Assembly (NCBI RefSeq): GCF_030817495.1
Contig: NZ_JAUSZK010000001.1
Location: 3,451,001 to 3,515,000, forward strand
Reading direction: 5' to 3'
Length of the DNA stretch: 64,000 bases
From: Streptomyces sp. V3I7
Lineage (GTDB): Bacteria > Actinomycetota > Actinomycetes > Streptomycetales > Streptomycetaceae
Each line of letters opens with the position of its first letter. Position 1 is the first letter of the stretch. The notes below the pieces were generated by a model, which saw only the letters and a program-made list of their open reading frames with translations, was not told the DNA's origin and did no database searches. Position numbers and translations under genes: made by a program. This document shows, one piece after another, positions 1-8,453 of this stretch.

Positions 1-138
1 GTCGCGCACGGACCAGCCCGGGCAGGGGGTCCGCTGGTTCCACTCGCCCTCCACAAGCGGCTGCACCAGCTCGGATATCGCTTCGATGGAGTGCGTCCAG
101 GCATCGGCGTAGGGCTGGAGGGTGGGATGCAGACTCAC
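1..138 (-). CDS. Mycothiol-dependent maleylpyruvate isomerase family protein (partial)
   Basis: Only the first 46 codons are inside the window; the gene runs off the left edge. The GTG start at 138 opens a frame whose residues 37-46 read TPCPGWSVRD, the hallmark of the N-terminal four-helix DinB-like domain of mycothiol-dependent maleylpyruvate isomerase relatives, which in actinobacteria use mycothiol as a thiol cofactor. The specific substrate cannot be told from this fragment. The gene is divergent from the amidase gene at 356. Confidence 0.75.
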   Translation of the reverse strand, partial: MSLHPTLQPYADAWTHSIEAISELVQPLVEGEWNQRTPCPGWSVRD

Positions 139-217
139 GGAACGGGACCCCTCGGCGGTGGGAACTCGGGCAGGTTGTGGCGGCGGTGTCAGCGGGAGGC
201 GGCTGCAGGGCGGTGGC

Positions 218-266
218 TCGGGACGCCCCCACGCTCTCGGTTAGGCTCGAGCAAGGAGGACCCCCA
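218..266. repeat. Degenerate C/G-rich hairpin of a dispersed Streptomyces type
   Basis: A run of GCCCCCACGCTCTCGG, a short spacer, then CGAGCAAGGAGGACCCCCA resembles the hairpin seen inside the MITE-like element at 4172-4212 (GGGGGTCCCCCC and its partner). The two copies share the same layout: CCCCCA arms around a CTCGGCT/CGAGC core. The copy lies in the intergenic region between two divergent genes. Family membership is judged by eye. Confidence 0.4.
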
Positions 267-355
267 AGTTACGCCGCTGCGGGGCAGCCCGGCAGTGCTT
301 TCGTGTGACGATCGTAGGCCCGTGTGGACCGCTCGAATGCCAGGACGGTGGTAGT

Positions 356-1153
356 GTGCGCGCTTCGCTGATTCAGATCGCCGTAGACCCGGAGGAATCG
401 GTCGAATCCCGTCGAGCGCGGGTGGCCTCGCTGGTGCGGGATCAGGCCGGCGCGGCCGATCTCGTGGTGCTCCCCGAACTGTGGACGACGGGCGCCTTCG
501 CGTACGAGGAGTTCGGCCGGGAGGCCGAGCCGCTCGACGGTCCGACGTACGAGGCGATGGCGAAGGCCGCCGCGCACGCCGGGGTGTGGCTGCACGCCGG
601 TTCCATCCCGGAGCGAGCCCCCGAAGGCCCCCTCTACAACACGTCTCTCATCTTCTCCCCCTCCGGCGAACTGGCCGCCGCCTACCGCAAGATCCACCGC
701 TTCGGCTTCGACCAGGGCGAGGCCGTGCTGATGGGCGCCGGGCGTGACCTGGTGACGGTCCGGCTCCCCGAGACCACGCTCGGCGTGGCCACCTGCTACG
801 ACCTCCGTTTCCCCGAACTGTTCCGCTCCCTCGTCGACGCCGGCGCCGAGACCCTGGTGATCCCGGCGGGCTGGCCCGAACGCCGCCGCGCGCACTGGAC
901 GTTGCTGGCCCAGGCGCGGGCGGTCGAGAACCAGGCGTACGTCCTTGCTTGTGGAACGGCCGGGACGCATGCGGGAGTTCCACAGGCGGGTCACTCGATC
1001 GTGGTCGATCCCTGGGGCGAGGTGCTGGCCGAGGCGGGCCCCGGTGAGGAGATCCTCACCGTCGACTTCGATCCGGCGAAGGTCGCCGCGACCCGCGAGC
1101 AGTTCCCGGCGCTGAAGGACCGGATGCTCGGCCTGGCGCCCCCGAAGCGCTAG
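356..1153 (+). CDS. Carbon-nitrogen hydrolase (nitrilase superfamily)
   Basis: Cytosolic amidase of the nitrilase superfamily, 265 residues with the GTG start at 356. The frame stays open up to an ATG at 305, but the family N-terminus (RASLIQIAVD) begins right at the GTG, and a GGACGGTGG stretch precedes it. The catalytic triad is visible as Glu41 (VLPELW), Lys112 (YRKIHRFGF) and Cys147 (GVATCYDLRFPEL). The set matches the omega-amidase / deaminated-glutathione amidase type more than true nitrilases, but the substrate is inferred. It stands alone, divergent from the isomerase-family gene. Confidence 0.88.
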   Translation: MRASLIQIAVDPEESVESRRARVASLVRDQAGAADLVVLPELWTTGAFAYEEFGREAEPLDGPTYEAMAKAAAHAGVWLHAGSIPERAPEGPLYNTSLIFSPSGELAAAYRKIHRFGFDQGEAVLMGAGRDLVTVRLPETTLGVATCYDLRFPELFRSLVDAGAETLVIPAGWPERRRAHWTLLAQARAVENQAYVLACGTAGTHAGVPQAGHSIVVDPWGEVLAEAGPGEEILTVDFDPAKVAATREQFPALKDRMLGLAPPKR

Positions 1154-1201
1154 CGAGAGATCCGGCCCGGCCGTCCTCAGCCCCCGTCCCCCCCGGCCCT
1201 C

Positions 1202-1723
1202 TCAATCCCCGTCGCCCGCGTCCTCCCCGTGCTCCTTCTCCCGCTCCTTCTCGGCGAGATGGATCACGCACACCGTCACCGCGATCAGCAGCGCCGCGTC
1301 GGCGTCGTCCCGGACGACATCGAGCTCGTACGTCTCCCGGACGTGCAGCCGGCGCCGCGAGATCACGGCGAGCAGCTCACCGTCGTACTCGACGGCGAAC
1401 TCGCGGTCGAGGATCTTGCCGCTGACGTCCAGCTCGCTGCCGTCCGCCAGGAACACCCGGTAGTGGTTGCGCAGCAGGGACAGCCGCTTGCGCCGGACGG
1501 TCGCCAGGGGGCCGCCGTCCCGCTCGATCACCATCGTGTCCCGCACGGCGATCATCTTCTGGTGGATGTCGATCAGGACCCGCCCGCGCGTGTCCTTCAG
1601 CTCGAAGGTGTCCCGCAGCCGCATGGCCTTGCCGTCGACGAGGAACACCTTGGTGCCGTGCTCGTCCTCGATCCAGTAGTCGTCACCGAAGCCGAGGAGC
1701 CGGTCGCGTACGAGGAATCTCAT
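1202..1723 (-). CDS. LURP-one-related family protein
   Basis: A 173-residue protein starting MRFLVRDRLLGFGDDYWIEDEHG. It shows the alternating strand pattern of the LURP-one / Tubby-like C-terminal fold: repeated phrases such as VFLVDGKAMRLRDTFELKD, RGRVLIDIHQKMIAVRDTMVIERDG and KILDREFAVEYDGELLAVISRR. Family function is unknown; a lipid-scramblase-like fold is known for relatives. The acidic, Glu/Lys-rich C-terminus (EKEREKEHGEDAGDGD) is typical of Streptomyces members. An open frame continues upstream to 3925 but overlaps the well-supported NHL gene, so the ATG at 1723 is chosen. Confidence 0.8.
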   Translation of the reverse strand: MRFLVRDRLLGFGDDYWIEDEHGTKVFLVDGKAMRLRDTFELKDTRGRVLIDIHQKMIAVRDTMVIERDGGPLATVRRKRLSLLRNHYRVFLADGSELDVSGKILDREFAVEYDGELLAVISRRRLHVRETYELDVVRDDADAALLIAVTVCVIHLAEKEREKEHGEDAGDGD

Positions 1724-1849
1724 ACCGTTACCGCTTCCCCGGGGACCGCCACGAAACGCGGCCGGTAGGCCGACGGGTCTACGAAAGGCCGCGGCGGCCC
1801 GGCCCCGGCCCCAGCGCTCCGCGCCGGCGTCAAGTGGCACCCTTGATCC

Positions 1850-3691
1850 ATGAGCGACATATCCCCTGCCCCGGCTCCCCGACGCGCCCGGGTCCGTGCC
1901 CCCGAGCTGATCGGCAAGGGCGGCTGGCTGAACACCGGTGGTACCGAGTACAGCCTCGCCGACCTGCGTGGACGCATCGTCATCCTCGACTTCTGGACGT
2001 TCTGCTGCATCAACTGCCTGCACGTCCTCGACGAGCTGCGCGAGCTGGAGGAGAAGCACCGGGACACGGTCGTCGTGATCGGTGTGCACTCGCCGAAGTT
2101 CGTGCACGAGGCCGATCATCAGGCGGTCGTCGACGCGGTCGAGCGGTACGGCGTCGAGCACCCCGTGCTGGACGACCCCGAGTTGGCCACCTGGAAGCAG
2201 TACGCGGTGCGGGCGTGGCCGACGCTGGTCGTGATCGACCCCGAGGGGTACATCGTCGCCCAGCACGGCGGTGAGGGGCATGCTCACGCCATCGAGCGCC
2301 TCGTGGCGGAGCTGGAGGCCGAGCACGAGGCCAAGGGCACCCTGCGCCGGGGCGACGGGCCGTACGTGGCGCCGGAGCCCGAGCCGACCGCCCTGCGCTT
2401 TCCCGGCAAGGCCCTCGTTCTGCCCGGCGGGAACTTCCTGGTCAGCGACACCACCCGGCACCAGCTCGTCGAGCTCGCCGAGGACGGCGAGACCGTCGTG
2501 CGGCGTATCGGCTCCGGCGGTCGCGGGCTCGCCGACGGCGGCCCCGAGCAGGCGTCCTTCAACGAGCCGCAGGGACTCGCCCTCCTCGACGACACCTCCG
2601 TGGTCGTCGCCGACACCGTCAACCACGCCCTGCGCCGCCTCGATCTCGCCACCGGCGAGGTGACGACCCTCGCGGGCACCGGCCGGCAGTGGTGGCAGGG
2701 CTCGGCGACCGACGGCCCGGCCCGCGAGATCGACCTGTCCTCGCCGTGGGACGTGACCGTCTTCGGCGGCAAGGTCTGGATCGCCATGGCGGGCGTGCAC
2801 CAGCTGTGGGCGTACGACCCCCAGGCGGGCATCGTCGGTGTCGCGGCCGGCACGACCAACGAGGGTCTCGTCGACGGACCCGGCGCCGAGGCCTGGTTCG
2901 CCCAGCCGTCCGGGCTCGCCGCCACCGCCGACCGGCTCTGGCTCGCCGACTCCGAGACGTCCGCGCTGCGCTGGGTGGACCTCGACGGTCACGTCCACAC
3001 CGCCGTCGGCACCGGCCTGTTCGACTTCGGCCACCGTGACGGCGCCGCTGAACAGGCCCTGTTCCAGCACCCGTTGGGCGTCACCGCGCTCCCCGACGGC
3101 TCGGTCGCGGTCAGCGACACGTACAACCACGCGCTGCGCCGCTACGACCCCGCGACCGGCGAAGTCACCACACTGGCCACCGACTTGCGTGAGCCCAGCG
3201 ACGCCGTACTCGTCGGCGACGACATCGTGGTCGTCGAGTCCGCTGGCCACCGCCTGACCCGGCTGCGCCTGCCCGAGGAGGCCGTGCGCGTCGAGTCCGT
3301 CGCCCACCGCACGCAGCGGGCGGCCACGGAAGTGGCCCCCGGCACGCTGCGGTTGGACGTCATCTTCCAGGCGCCGCCCGGCCAGAAGCTGGACCTGCGC
3401 TACGGCCCCTCCACCCGGCTGCTGGTCTCCTCGACCCCGCCCGAGCTGCTGTGCTCCGGCGAGGGCGCGGACACGGACCTCTCCCGCACCCTGGAGCTCA
3501 ACCCGGAGCTGACCGAGGGCGTGCTGCACGTCTCCGCGATGGCCGCGTCCTGTGACGACGATCCGGCCAACGAGTACCCCGCCTGCCACGTCCACCAGCA
3601 GGACTGGGGCGTGCCGGTGCGGATCACCGAGGGCGGGGCCGCCCGGCTGCCGCTGGTCCTCGCGGGCATGGACGCCGCTCAGACGCCGTAA
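1850..3691 (+). CDS. Thioredoxin-like / NHL repeat protein (NHLRC2-like)
   Basis: 613 residues. Residues about 15-165 form a thioredoxin/TlpA-like domain with a CxxC at Cys53-Ile-Asn-Cys56, preceded by ILDFWTF. Residues about 185-480 hold NHL beta-propeller repeats, seen as recurring phrases like EPQGLALLDDTSVVVADTVN and HPLGVTALPDGSVAVSDTYN. A C-terminal beta-rich domain follows (about 500-610). The architecture equals that of NHLRC2 homologues, which are conserved from bacteria to humans; a redox or protein-interaction role is inferred. No signal peptide is seen. The 3' end overlaps the convergent DUF6458 gene by 13 bp. Confidence 0.87.
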   Translation: MSDISPAPAPRRARVRAPELIGKGGWLNTGGTEYSLADLRGRIVILDFWTFCCINCLHVLDELRELEEKHRDTVVVIGVHSPKFVHEADHQAVVDAVERYGVEHPVLDDPELATWKQYAVRAWPTLVVIDPEGYIVAQHGGEGHAHAIERLVAELEAEHEAKGTLRRGDGPYVAPEPEPTALRFPGKALVLPGGNFLVSDTTRHQLVELAEDGETVVRRIGSGGRGLADGGPEQASFNEPQGLALLDDTSVVVADTVNHALRRLDLATGEVTTLAGTGRQWWQGSATDGPAREIDLSSPWDVTVFGGKVWIAMAGVHQLWAYDPQAGIVGVAAGTTNEGLVDGPGAEAWFAQPSGLAATADRLWLADSETSALRWVDLDGHVHTAVGTGLFDFGHRDGAAEQALFQHPLGVTALPDGSVAVSDTYNHALRRYDPATGEVTTLATDLREPSDAVLVGDDIVVVESAGHRLTRLRLPEEAVRVESVAHRTQRAATEVAPGTLRLDVIFQAPPGQKLDLRYGPSTRLLVSSTPPELLCSGEGADTDLSRTLELNPELTEGVLHVSAMAASCDDDPANEYPACHVHQQDWGVPVRITEGGAARLPLVLAGMDAAQTP

Positions 3692-3939
3692 CCGTCGCTG
3701 TATCCGTCGCCGCTGCGGTGGTGATGGTGGTGCCGTTCGTCCTCGACCACGGTCGTGGGCGGCGGCACCACCACGCGCCGGCGCCGGGCGATGCCGCTGA
3801 AGGTGGCGACACCGATCAGGCCGACGATCATCAGGATGACGCCCACCAGGTGGACGTTCACCCCTGGCATGTCCCAGTCGGTTGCGAACGCCAGAATGGC
3901 GCCTACGGCCATGAGCAGGATGCACCCGCCGAGCCCCAT
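3679..3939 (-). CDS. DUF6458 family small membrane protein
   Basis: An 86-residue protein beginning MGLGGCILLMAVGAILAFA, with two predicted membrane segments (about residues 4-20 and 30-48) and a basic loop ARRRRVVVPP. It ends in a hydrophilic tail containing five consecutive histidines. The frame is open 24 codons further upstream, but DUF6458 proteins begin MG(I/L)GG, which supports the ATG at 3939. Function unknown. Its last codons overlap the end of the NHL gene on the opposite strand. Confidence 0.75.
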   Translation of the reverse strand: MGLGGCILLMAVGAILAFATDWDMPGVNVHLVGVILMIVGLIGVATFSGIARRRRVVVPPPTTVVEDERHHHHHRSGDGYSDGYGV

Positions 3940-4066
3940 GAACTTCGCCTCCCCGTCCGGTAGTTCCGGTAGGTCCGGTGGTTCCGGTCGAGGTCGGGTA
4001 CCCCCGGTCACGCGGGCTATGCGGGTCGCCGCCCGGACGGGGCCGGTGACCGGGAGGGCGAACTAG

Positions 4067-4284
4067 GGTCTGTCGTTTGGATCAGGCCGGCTGTGAGGTG
4101 CGGTACTTCCCGACCGACCCGAGCGGGGTCTGGTGCGTGCAGCTGCAAGGCGGAGGAGGGCGTCAACGCGATGGGGGTCCCCCCGCGCGAGCGGAGCCGA
4201 GCGTGGGGGAGTTGGCAACCGACGACAACGCGGCAGATGTGCGTGCCAGGCCCCGCGACGCCGGGATGATCCAAACGACAGGCC
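4067..4284. mobile_element. MITE-like element with 18-bp terminal inverted repeats and CTAG flanks
   Basis: The left end GGTCTGTCGTTTGGATCA (4067-4084) and the right end at 4267-4284 are inverted copies with a single mismatch. The 218-bp element is flanked on both sides by CTAG (4063-4066 and 4285-4288), the 4-bp target duplication expected of many IS5-group elements. No transposase is encoded. The interior holds a strong C/G-rich hairpin at about 4172-4212. It is therefore a non-autonomous element that needs a transposase supplied elsewhere. Inference rests on the ends and the target duplication. Confidence 0.72.
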
Positions 4285-5583
4285 CTAGCCTTCCAGGAAG
4301 GCCACCAGGGCGTTCGCCAGCATGAACGGGTCCTGCGCGCCGCACAGTTCGCGTGCGCTGTGCATCGAGAGGATCGCGACGCCGATGTCCACCGTGCGGA
4401 TGCCGTGCCGGGCCGCCGTGATGGGGCCGATCGTGGTGCCGCACGGCATGGAGTTGTTGGAGACGAACGACTGGAAGGGCACGTCCGCCTTCTCGCAGGC
4501 GGCGGCGAACACCGCCCGGCCCGAACCGTCCGTTGCGTAGCGGTTGTTGACGTTGACCTTGAGGATCGGGCCGCCGTTGACGCGCGGGTGGTGCGTCGGG
4601 TCGTGCCGCTCCGCGTAGTTGGGATGCACGGCGTGGCCCGTGTCGGAGGACAGGCAGACGGTGCCCGCGAAGGCGCGCGCCCGGTCCTCGTACGAGCCGC
4701 CGCGCGCGAACACCGAGCGCTCCAGGACCGAGCCGAGCAGCGGGCCGTCGGCGCCGGTGTCCGACTGGGAGCCGTTCTCCTCGTGGTCGAAGGCGGCGAA
4801 CACCGGGATGTAGGGCAGGGCGGTACCGGAGGTCGCCACCGCCGCCAGGGCCACCGTACCGGCGTGCACGGACAGCAGGTTGTCCATGCGCGGGCCGGCC
4901 ACCAGCTCGCGGTCGCGGCCCAGGTAGGCCGGGGGCTCCACGGAGTGCGTCATCAGGTCCCAGCCGGCCACCTCGCCCGCCGGCAGCCCGCTCTCCTCCT
5001 CCAGGAAGGCGATGAGGTCGCCGTCGCGCACGTCGTCGCCCATGCCCCAGATCGGCTGCATGTGCCGCTGCTTGTCGAGCTTCAGGCCCTCCGCGGTCAC
5101 CGACCGGTCCAGGTGGATGGCGAGCTGCGGCACGCGCAGCAGCGGCCGGTCGATGTTCACCAGCCGGGTGGAGCCGTCGCGCAGGGTCAGCCGGCCCGCG
5201 AGACCGAGGTCGCGGTCGAGCCAGGAGTTCAGCAGCGGTCCGCCGTAGATCTCGACGGCGATCTGGCGCCAGCCGTGCGCCCCGCTGTCGGGCAGCGGCT
5301 TGACCCGCAGGTTGGGGGAGTCGGTGTGCGCGCCGACGATCCGGAACGGCGTGTGGGGCGCGGCGCCCTCGGGGACGTACCAGGCCACGATGGCACCGCC
5401 GCGCAGCACGTACTTGCCGCCGCTGGTCCCGTCCCAGGCGTCCGTCTCGGCGACCTGGCGGAATCCGGCCTTCTCCAGCCGCTCGGCGGCGTTCGCCACG
5501 GCGTGGTACGGCGACGGTCCGGCCGCCAGGAAGGACATCAGGTCGTCGGTGTGGCCGCGGTCGAACCGGGCTGGTGCGCTCAT
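4285..5583 (-). CDS. M18 family aminopeptidase (aspartyl aminopeptidase type)
   Basis: 432 residues, full length for the M18 family of dinuclear-zinc aminopeptidases that release N-terminal acidic or neutral residues from peptides. Visible signatures are VGAHTDSPNLRVKP (zinc ligand His86), FDHEENGSQSDTGADGPLL, SSDTGHAVHPNYAERHD and the C-terminal MPCGTTIGPITAARHGI plus GVAILSMHSARE with the last ligand. Cytosolic; no signal peptide. The TAG stop codon is part of the CTAG target copy of the adjacent MITE-like element, so the element inserted exactly at the end of this gene. Confidence 0.9.
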   Translation of the reverse strand: MSAPARFDRGHTDDLMSFLAAGPSPYHAVANAAERLEKAGFRQVAETDAWDGTSGGKYVLRGGAIVAWYVPEGAAPHTPFRIVGAHTDSPNLRVKPLPDSGAHGWRQIAVEIYGGPLLNSWLDRDLGLAGRLTLRDGSTRLVNIDRPLLRVPQLAIHLDRSVTAEGLKLDKQRHMQPIWGMGDDVRDGDLIAFLEEESGLPAGEVAGWDLMTHSVEPPAYLGRDRELVAGPRMDNLLSVHAGTVALAAVATSGTALPYIPVFAAFDHEENGSQSDTGADGPLLGSVLERSVFARGGSYEDRARAFAGTVCLSSDTGHAVHPNYAERHDPTHHPRVNGGPILKVNVNNRYATDGSGRAVFAAACEKADVPFQSFVSNNSMPCGTTIGPITAARHGIRTVDIGVAILSMHSARELCGAQDPFMLANALVAFLEG

Positions 5584-5760
5584 GGGTTCACCTTAACGAC
5601 GTACGAGGGCTGGTCGACGGGGTACACGGGCCCCGCGGGCGAGGGCCATCGCAGTCCGGTCGGCGGCGTTACGCGGAGCCCCGCGGGCGAGAGCGATCGG
5701 CCTGGACGAGGGCGTACGAGGGCCCCGCGGGCGGTGTGTGGCGGGGCGGGTCCACGACGG

Positions 5761-5798
5761 GCGCGGGCCCGCTCCCGGTGAGGGGAGCGGGCCCGCGC
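5761..5798 (-). terminator. Strong hairpin terminator of the acyl-CoA dehydrogenase gene
   Basis: A perfect 16-bp stem (5761-5776 pairing with 5783-5798) with a 6-nt loop lies 31 bases past the stop codon of the minus-strand acyl-CoA dehydrogenase gene. There is no T tract, as usual in Streptomyces. Confidence 0.75.
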
Positions 5799-5828
5799 TG
5801 GTCGTCGGTCGGACGAGCGGGACGCCGG

Positions 5829-7655
5829 TCAGAACGCGGCCTCGTCCAGCTCCATCAGGTCCAGCTCGACGTTCTCCGAGATCTTGCGGGCGAGGGTGAC
5901 GCCCGGCAGGACGTTGGCCGCGAAGAACTTCGCCGCCGCGATCTTGCCGGTGTAGAAGGCCTTGTCCTTCGCCGACGCCGTCTGCAGCTTCTCGGCGGCG
6001 ATGGCCGCGCCCTTGAGGAGCAGGTAGCCGACGATCACGTCACCGGAGGCCAGCAGCAGGCGGGTGCTGTTGAGGCCCACCTTGTAGATGTTCTTGACGT
6101 CCTGCTCGGTGGCCGCGAGGTCGGTCAGCATCAGGCCGACGATCGCCTCCAGCTCGACGGCGGCCTTGGCGAGCTGCTCGCGGGCGCCCGCCAGCTCCTC
6201 GCCGCCGGTGCCGAGCGCCAGGAACTTCTTGATGTCCTCGGCGATGCCGTTCAGCGCGGCGCCCTGGTTGCGGACGATCTTCCGGAAGAAGAAGTCCTGG
6301 CCCTGGATCGCGGTCGTGCCCTCGTAGAGGGTGTCGATCTTGGCGTCGCGGATGTACTGCTCGATCGGGTACTCCTGCAGGAAGCCGGAGCCGCCGAAGG
6401 TCTGCAGCGACTGGGCGAGCTGCTCGTAGCCCTTCTCGGAGCCGTAGCCCTTGACGATCGGCAGGAGCAGGTCGTTCAGCGCGTGCTCGGTCTTGGCGTC
6501 CTCGCCGTTCGCCTCCTTGACCGCGATCGCGTCCTGGATCGAGGCGGTGTAGAGGACGAGGGCGCGCATGCCCTCCGCGTACGCCTTCTGCGTCATCAGC
6601 GAGCGGCGTACGTCGGGGTGGTGCGTGATGGTGACCTTGGGCGCGGTCTTGTCCATGAACTGCGCGAGGTCCGGGCCCTGGACGCGCTCCTTGGCGTACT
6701 CCAGCGCGTTGAGGTAGCCGGTCGACAGCGTCGAGATCGCCTTCGTGCCGACCATCATGCGGGCGAACTCGATGATGCGGAACATCTGGCGGATGCCGTC
6801 GTGCTTGTCGCCGATCAGCCAGCCCTTGGCGGGGTGACGGTCGCCGAAGGTCATCTCGCAGGTGTTGGAGGCCTTCAGGCCCATCTTGTGCTCGACGTTG
6901 GTGGCGTAGACGCCGTTGCGCTCACCCAGCTCGCCGGTCTCGAAGTCGAAGAGGTACTTCGGGACGAGGAAGAGGGACAGGCCCTTGGTGCCGGGGCCGG
7001 CGCCCTCGGGGCGGGCGAGGACGTAGTGGAGGATGTTCTCCTCCATGTCGTGCTCACCGGACGTGATGAAGCGCTTGACGCCCTCGATGTGCCAGGAGCC
7101 GTCCTCCTGCTGGATCGCCTTGGTGCGGCCGGCGCCGACGTCCGAGCCCGCGTCGGGCTCGGTGAGCACCATGGTGGAGCCCCAGGTCCTGTCGACCGCG
7201 ATCTGGGCCCACTTCTTCTGCTCCTCGGTGCCCTCCTCGAAGAGGATGCGCGCGAACGCGGGGCCGGAGGCGTACATCCAGATCGCCGGGTTCGAGCCGA
7301 GGATCAGCTCCGCGTACGACCAGATCAGCGACGGGGGAGCGGTGGTGCCGCCGATCTCCTCCGGAATGCCGAGGCGCCAGTACTCGGAGTCCATGAAGGC
7401 CTTGTAGCTCTTCTTGAAGGCCGCCGGGACGGGCGCGGTGTTCGTCTCCGGGTCGAAGACCGGCGGGTTGCGGTCGGCGTCGGCGAAGGAGGCGGCCAGC
7501 TCGTTCTCCGCGAGGCGCGTCAGCTCCTCGAGGACGCTCTTCGCGGTGTCCGTGTCCATCTCGGCGAACGGGCCGGTGCCGTACAGCTTGTCGCGTCCGA
7601 GCACCTCGAAGAGGTTGAACTCGATGTCGCGGAGATTCGGCTTGTAGTGCCCCAT
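5829..7655 (-). CDS. Acyl-CoA dehydrogenase (C-terminal-extended type)
   Basis: 608 residues. FAD-dependent alpha,beta-oxidation of an acyl-CoA, first step of beta-oxidation. The N-terminal domain, the FAD/substrate loop ([19 protein letters not shown]), the beta-domain ending in [12 protein letters not shown] and the C-terminal helical domain ([32 protein letters not shown]) are all present. An extra C-terminal domain of about 120 residues puts it in the long, roughly 600-residue subclass. The ATG at 7655 has GGAG seven bases upstream; the frame extends further but without family similarity. Divergent from sseB-like gene; a possible operator lies between. Confidence 0.92.
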   Translation of the reverse strand: MGHYKPNLRDIEFNLFEVLGRDKLYGTGPFAEMDTDTAKSVLEELTRLAENELAASFADADRNPPVFDPETNTAPVPAAFKKSYKAFMDSEYWRLGIPEEIGGTTAPPSLIWSYAELILGSNPAIWMYASGPAFARILFEEGTEEQKKWAQIAVDRTWGSTMVLTEPDAGSDVGAGRTKAIQQEDGSWHIEGVKRFITSGEHDMEENILHYVLARPEGAGPGTKGLSLFLVPKYLFDFETGELGERNGVYATNVEHKMGLKASNTCEMTFGDRHPAKGWLIGDKHDGIRQMFRIIEFARMMVGTKAISTLSTGYLNALEYAKERVQGPDLAQFMDKTAPKVTITHHPDVRRSLMTQKAYAEGMRALVLYTASIQDAIAVKEANGEDAKTEHALNDLLLPIVKGYGSEKGYEQLAQSLQTFGGSGFLQEYPIEQYIRDAKIDTLYEGTTAIQGQDFFFRKIVRNQGAALNGIAEDIKKFLALGTGGEELAGAREQLAKAAVELEAIVGLMLTDLAATEQDVKNIYKVGLNSTRLLLASGDVIVGYLLLKGAAIAAEKLQTASAKDKAFYTGKIAAAKFFAANVLPGVTLARKISENVELDLMELDEAAF

Positions 7656-7737
7656 GTGACGGCTCCGTATCGGACTCGGCGAGGCACTGACTCCTCGCGA
7701 CTGGTTCACGTACCAACAAGTAGCTACTGGGATGATG

Positions 7738-7751
7738 CTACCCGCCAGTAA
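7738..7751. promoter_or_regulatory. Candidate TetR-type operator (TTACTGGCGGGTAG)
   Basis: The 14-bp sequence reads TTACTGGCGGGTAG on the minus strand, an imperfect palindrome with TTAC/GTAG outer halves. It resembles boxes I recall in front of actinobacterial fatty-acid degradation genes controlled by TetR proteins. It lies 83 bases upstream of the acyl-CoA dehydrogenase start. A wider repeat TACTGG-N14-CCAGTA (7725-7750) overlaps it. The regulator itself is not in the window. Confidence 0.35.
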
Positions 7752-7872
7752 TAAAGCGCAACCCGGTCGGGCCAAGTGTGATCCGGGTCTACGGACGGCG
7801 GTGCGAGCGGTACCGCGGGTAGCTCCGCATACGGGCATCGCGGGCCCGGCGCCTCTCGGTACGCTTGCGCGC

Positions 7873-8340
7873 ATGTACGGCTACGACCAGAGCGCTCAGC
7901 AGCAGTACGCCCAGCCGCAGCAGAACATGTCCGGCGGCGCCGGCGGGTACGGGCAGCAGTCGCCGCTCTACCCGGAGCCGTCCGCGCCGTCGCTCGCGGA
8001 TGCGGTGCGCGCCTTCACCACCGGGCAGATGTCCGTCGAGGACTTCCAGCAGGTGTTCGCCACGTCCAAGGTCTACTGCCCCCGCGGCGACAACCCCGGC
8101 TTTCTTGCCTTGCACAACACCCAGCAGCCGGTGATCCCGATGTTCACCACGCTCAAGGAGCTGCGCCGGTACGCGGGCAAGGAGTCCAAGTACTTCGTGA
8201 TCACCGGAGCCGAGGTGATCGACCTGCTGCCGACCGGCTACGGCTTCGTCCTGGACATGGAGGGCGAGCACCGCATGGTCTTCGACGCCAAGGCCGTCGA
8301 GCAGATGGTGGAGTTCGCGATGCGGCGGATGTACGGCTGA
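7873..8340 (+). CDS. SseB family protein
   Basis: 155 residues. The first 40 are Gln/Tyr/Gly-rich ([19 protein letters not shown]). From about residue 45 the SseB N-terminal domain follows: [22 protein letters not shown], then [31 protein letters not shown] and ending [11 protein letters not shown]. In enteric bacteria SseB is linked to serine sensitivity; in Streptomyces the role is unknown. The ATG at 7873 is chosen because the family region starts there; the open frame upstream runs through promoter DNA. Followed by a clear hairpin terminator. Confidence 0.82.
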   Translation: MYGYDQSAQQQYAQPQQNMSGGAGGYGQQSPLYPEPSAPSLADAVRAFTTGQMSVEDFQQVFATSKVYCPRGDNPGFLALHNTQQPVIPMFTTLKELRRYAGKESKYFVITGAEVIDLLPTGYGFVLDMEGEHRMVFDAKAVEQMVEFAMRRMYG

Positions 8341-8361
8341 CCAGCGCCGACGCTGCCTTGA

Positions 8362-8387
8362 GGCCCGGAGGGAATTCCCTCCGGGCC
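8362..8387 (+). terminator. Rho-independent terminator after the SseB-like gene
   Basis: An 11-bp perfect stem (8362-8372 with 8377-8387) and an AATT loop, followed by a T-rich stretch TTCTCTGTT. It starts 21 bases after the stop codon. Confidence 0.85.
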
Positions 8388-8409
8388 TTCTCTGTTATGA
8401 CTGGCGAAA

Positions 8410-8425
8410 AGTTCAACGCTCAACT
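8410..8425. promoter_or_regulatory. Weak inverted repeat upstream of the pirin gene, possible MarR-type operator
   Basis: AGTTCAACGCTCAACT has AGTT/AACT outer arms and sits 28 bases before the pirin start, where a promoter is expected. Pirin genes are often governed by redox-sensing MarR proteins; assignment is tentative. Confidence 0.25.
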
Positions 8426-8453
8426 AAAGTGGGCGCACTAAGGAGGTACTGAC

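Noticed and set aside
1202..3925. A 907-codon open frame on the minus strand
   Set aside because: Only its last 173 codons (1202-1723) look like a protein; the rest is opposite the well-supported NHL gene and has the Arg/Gly/Val composition of antisense GC-rich DNA.
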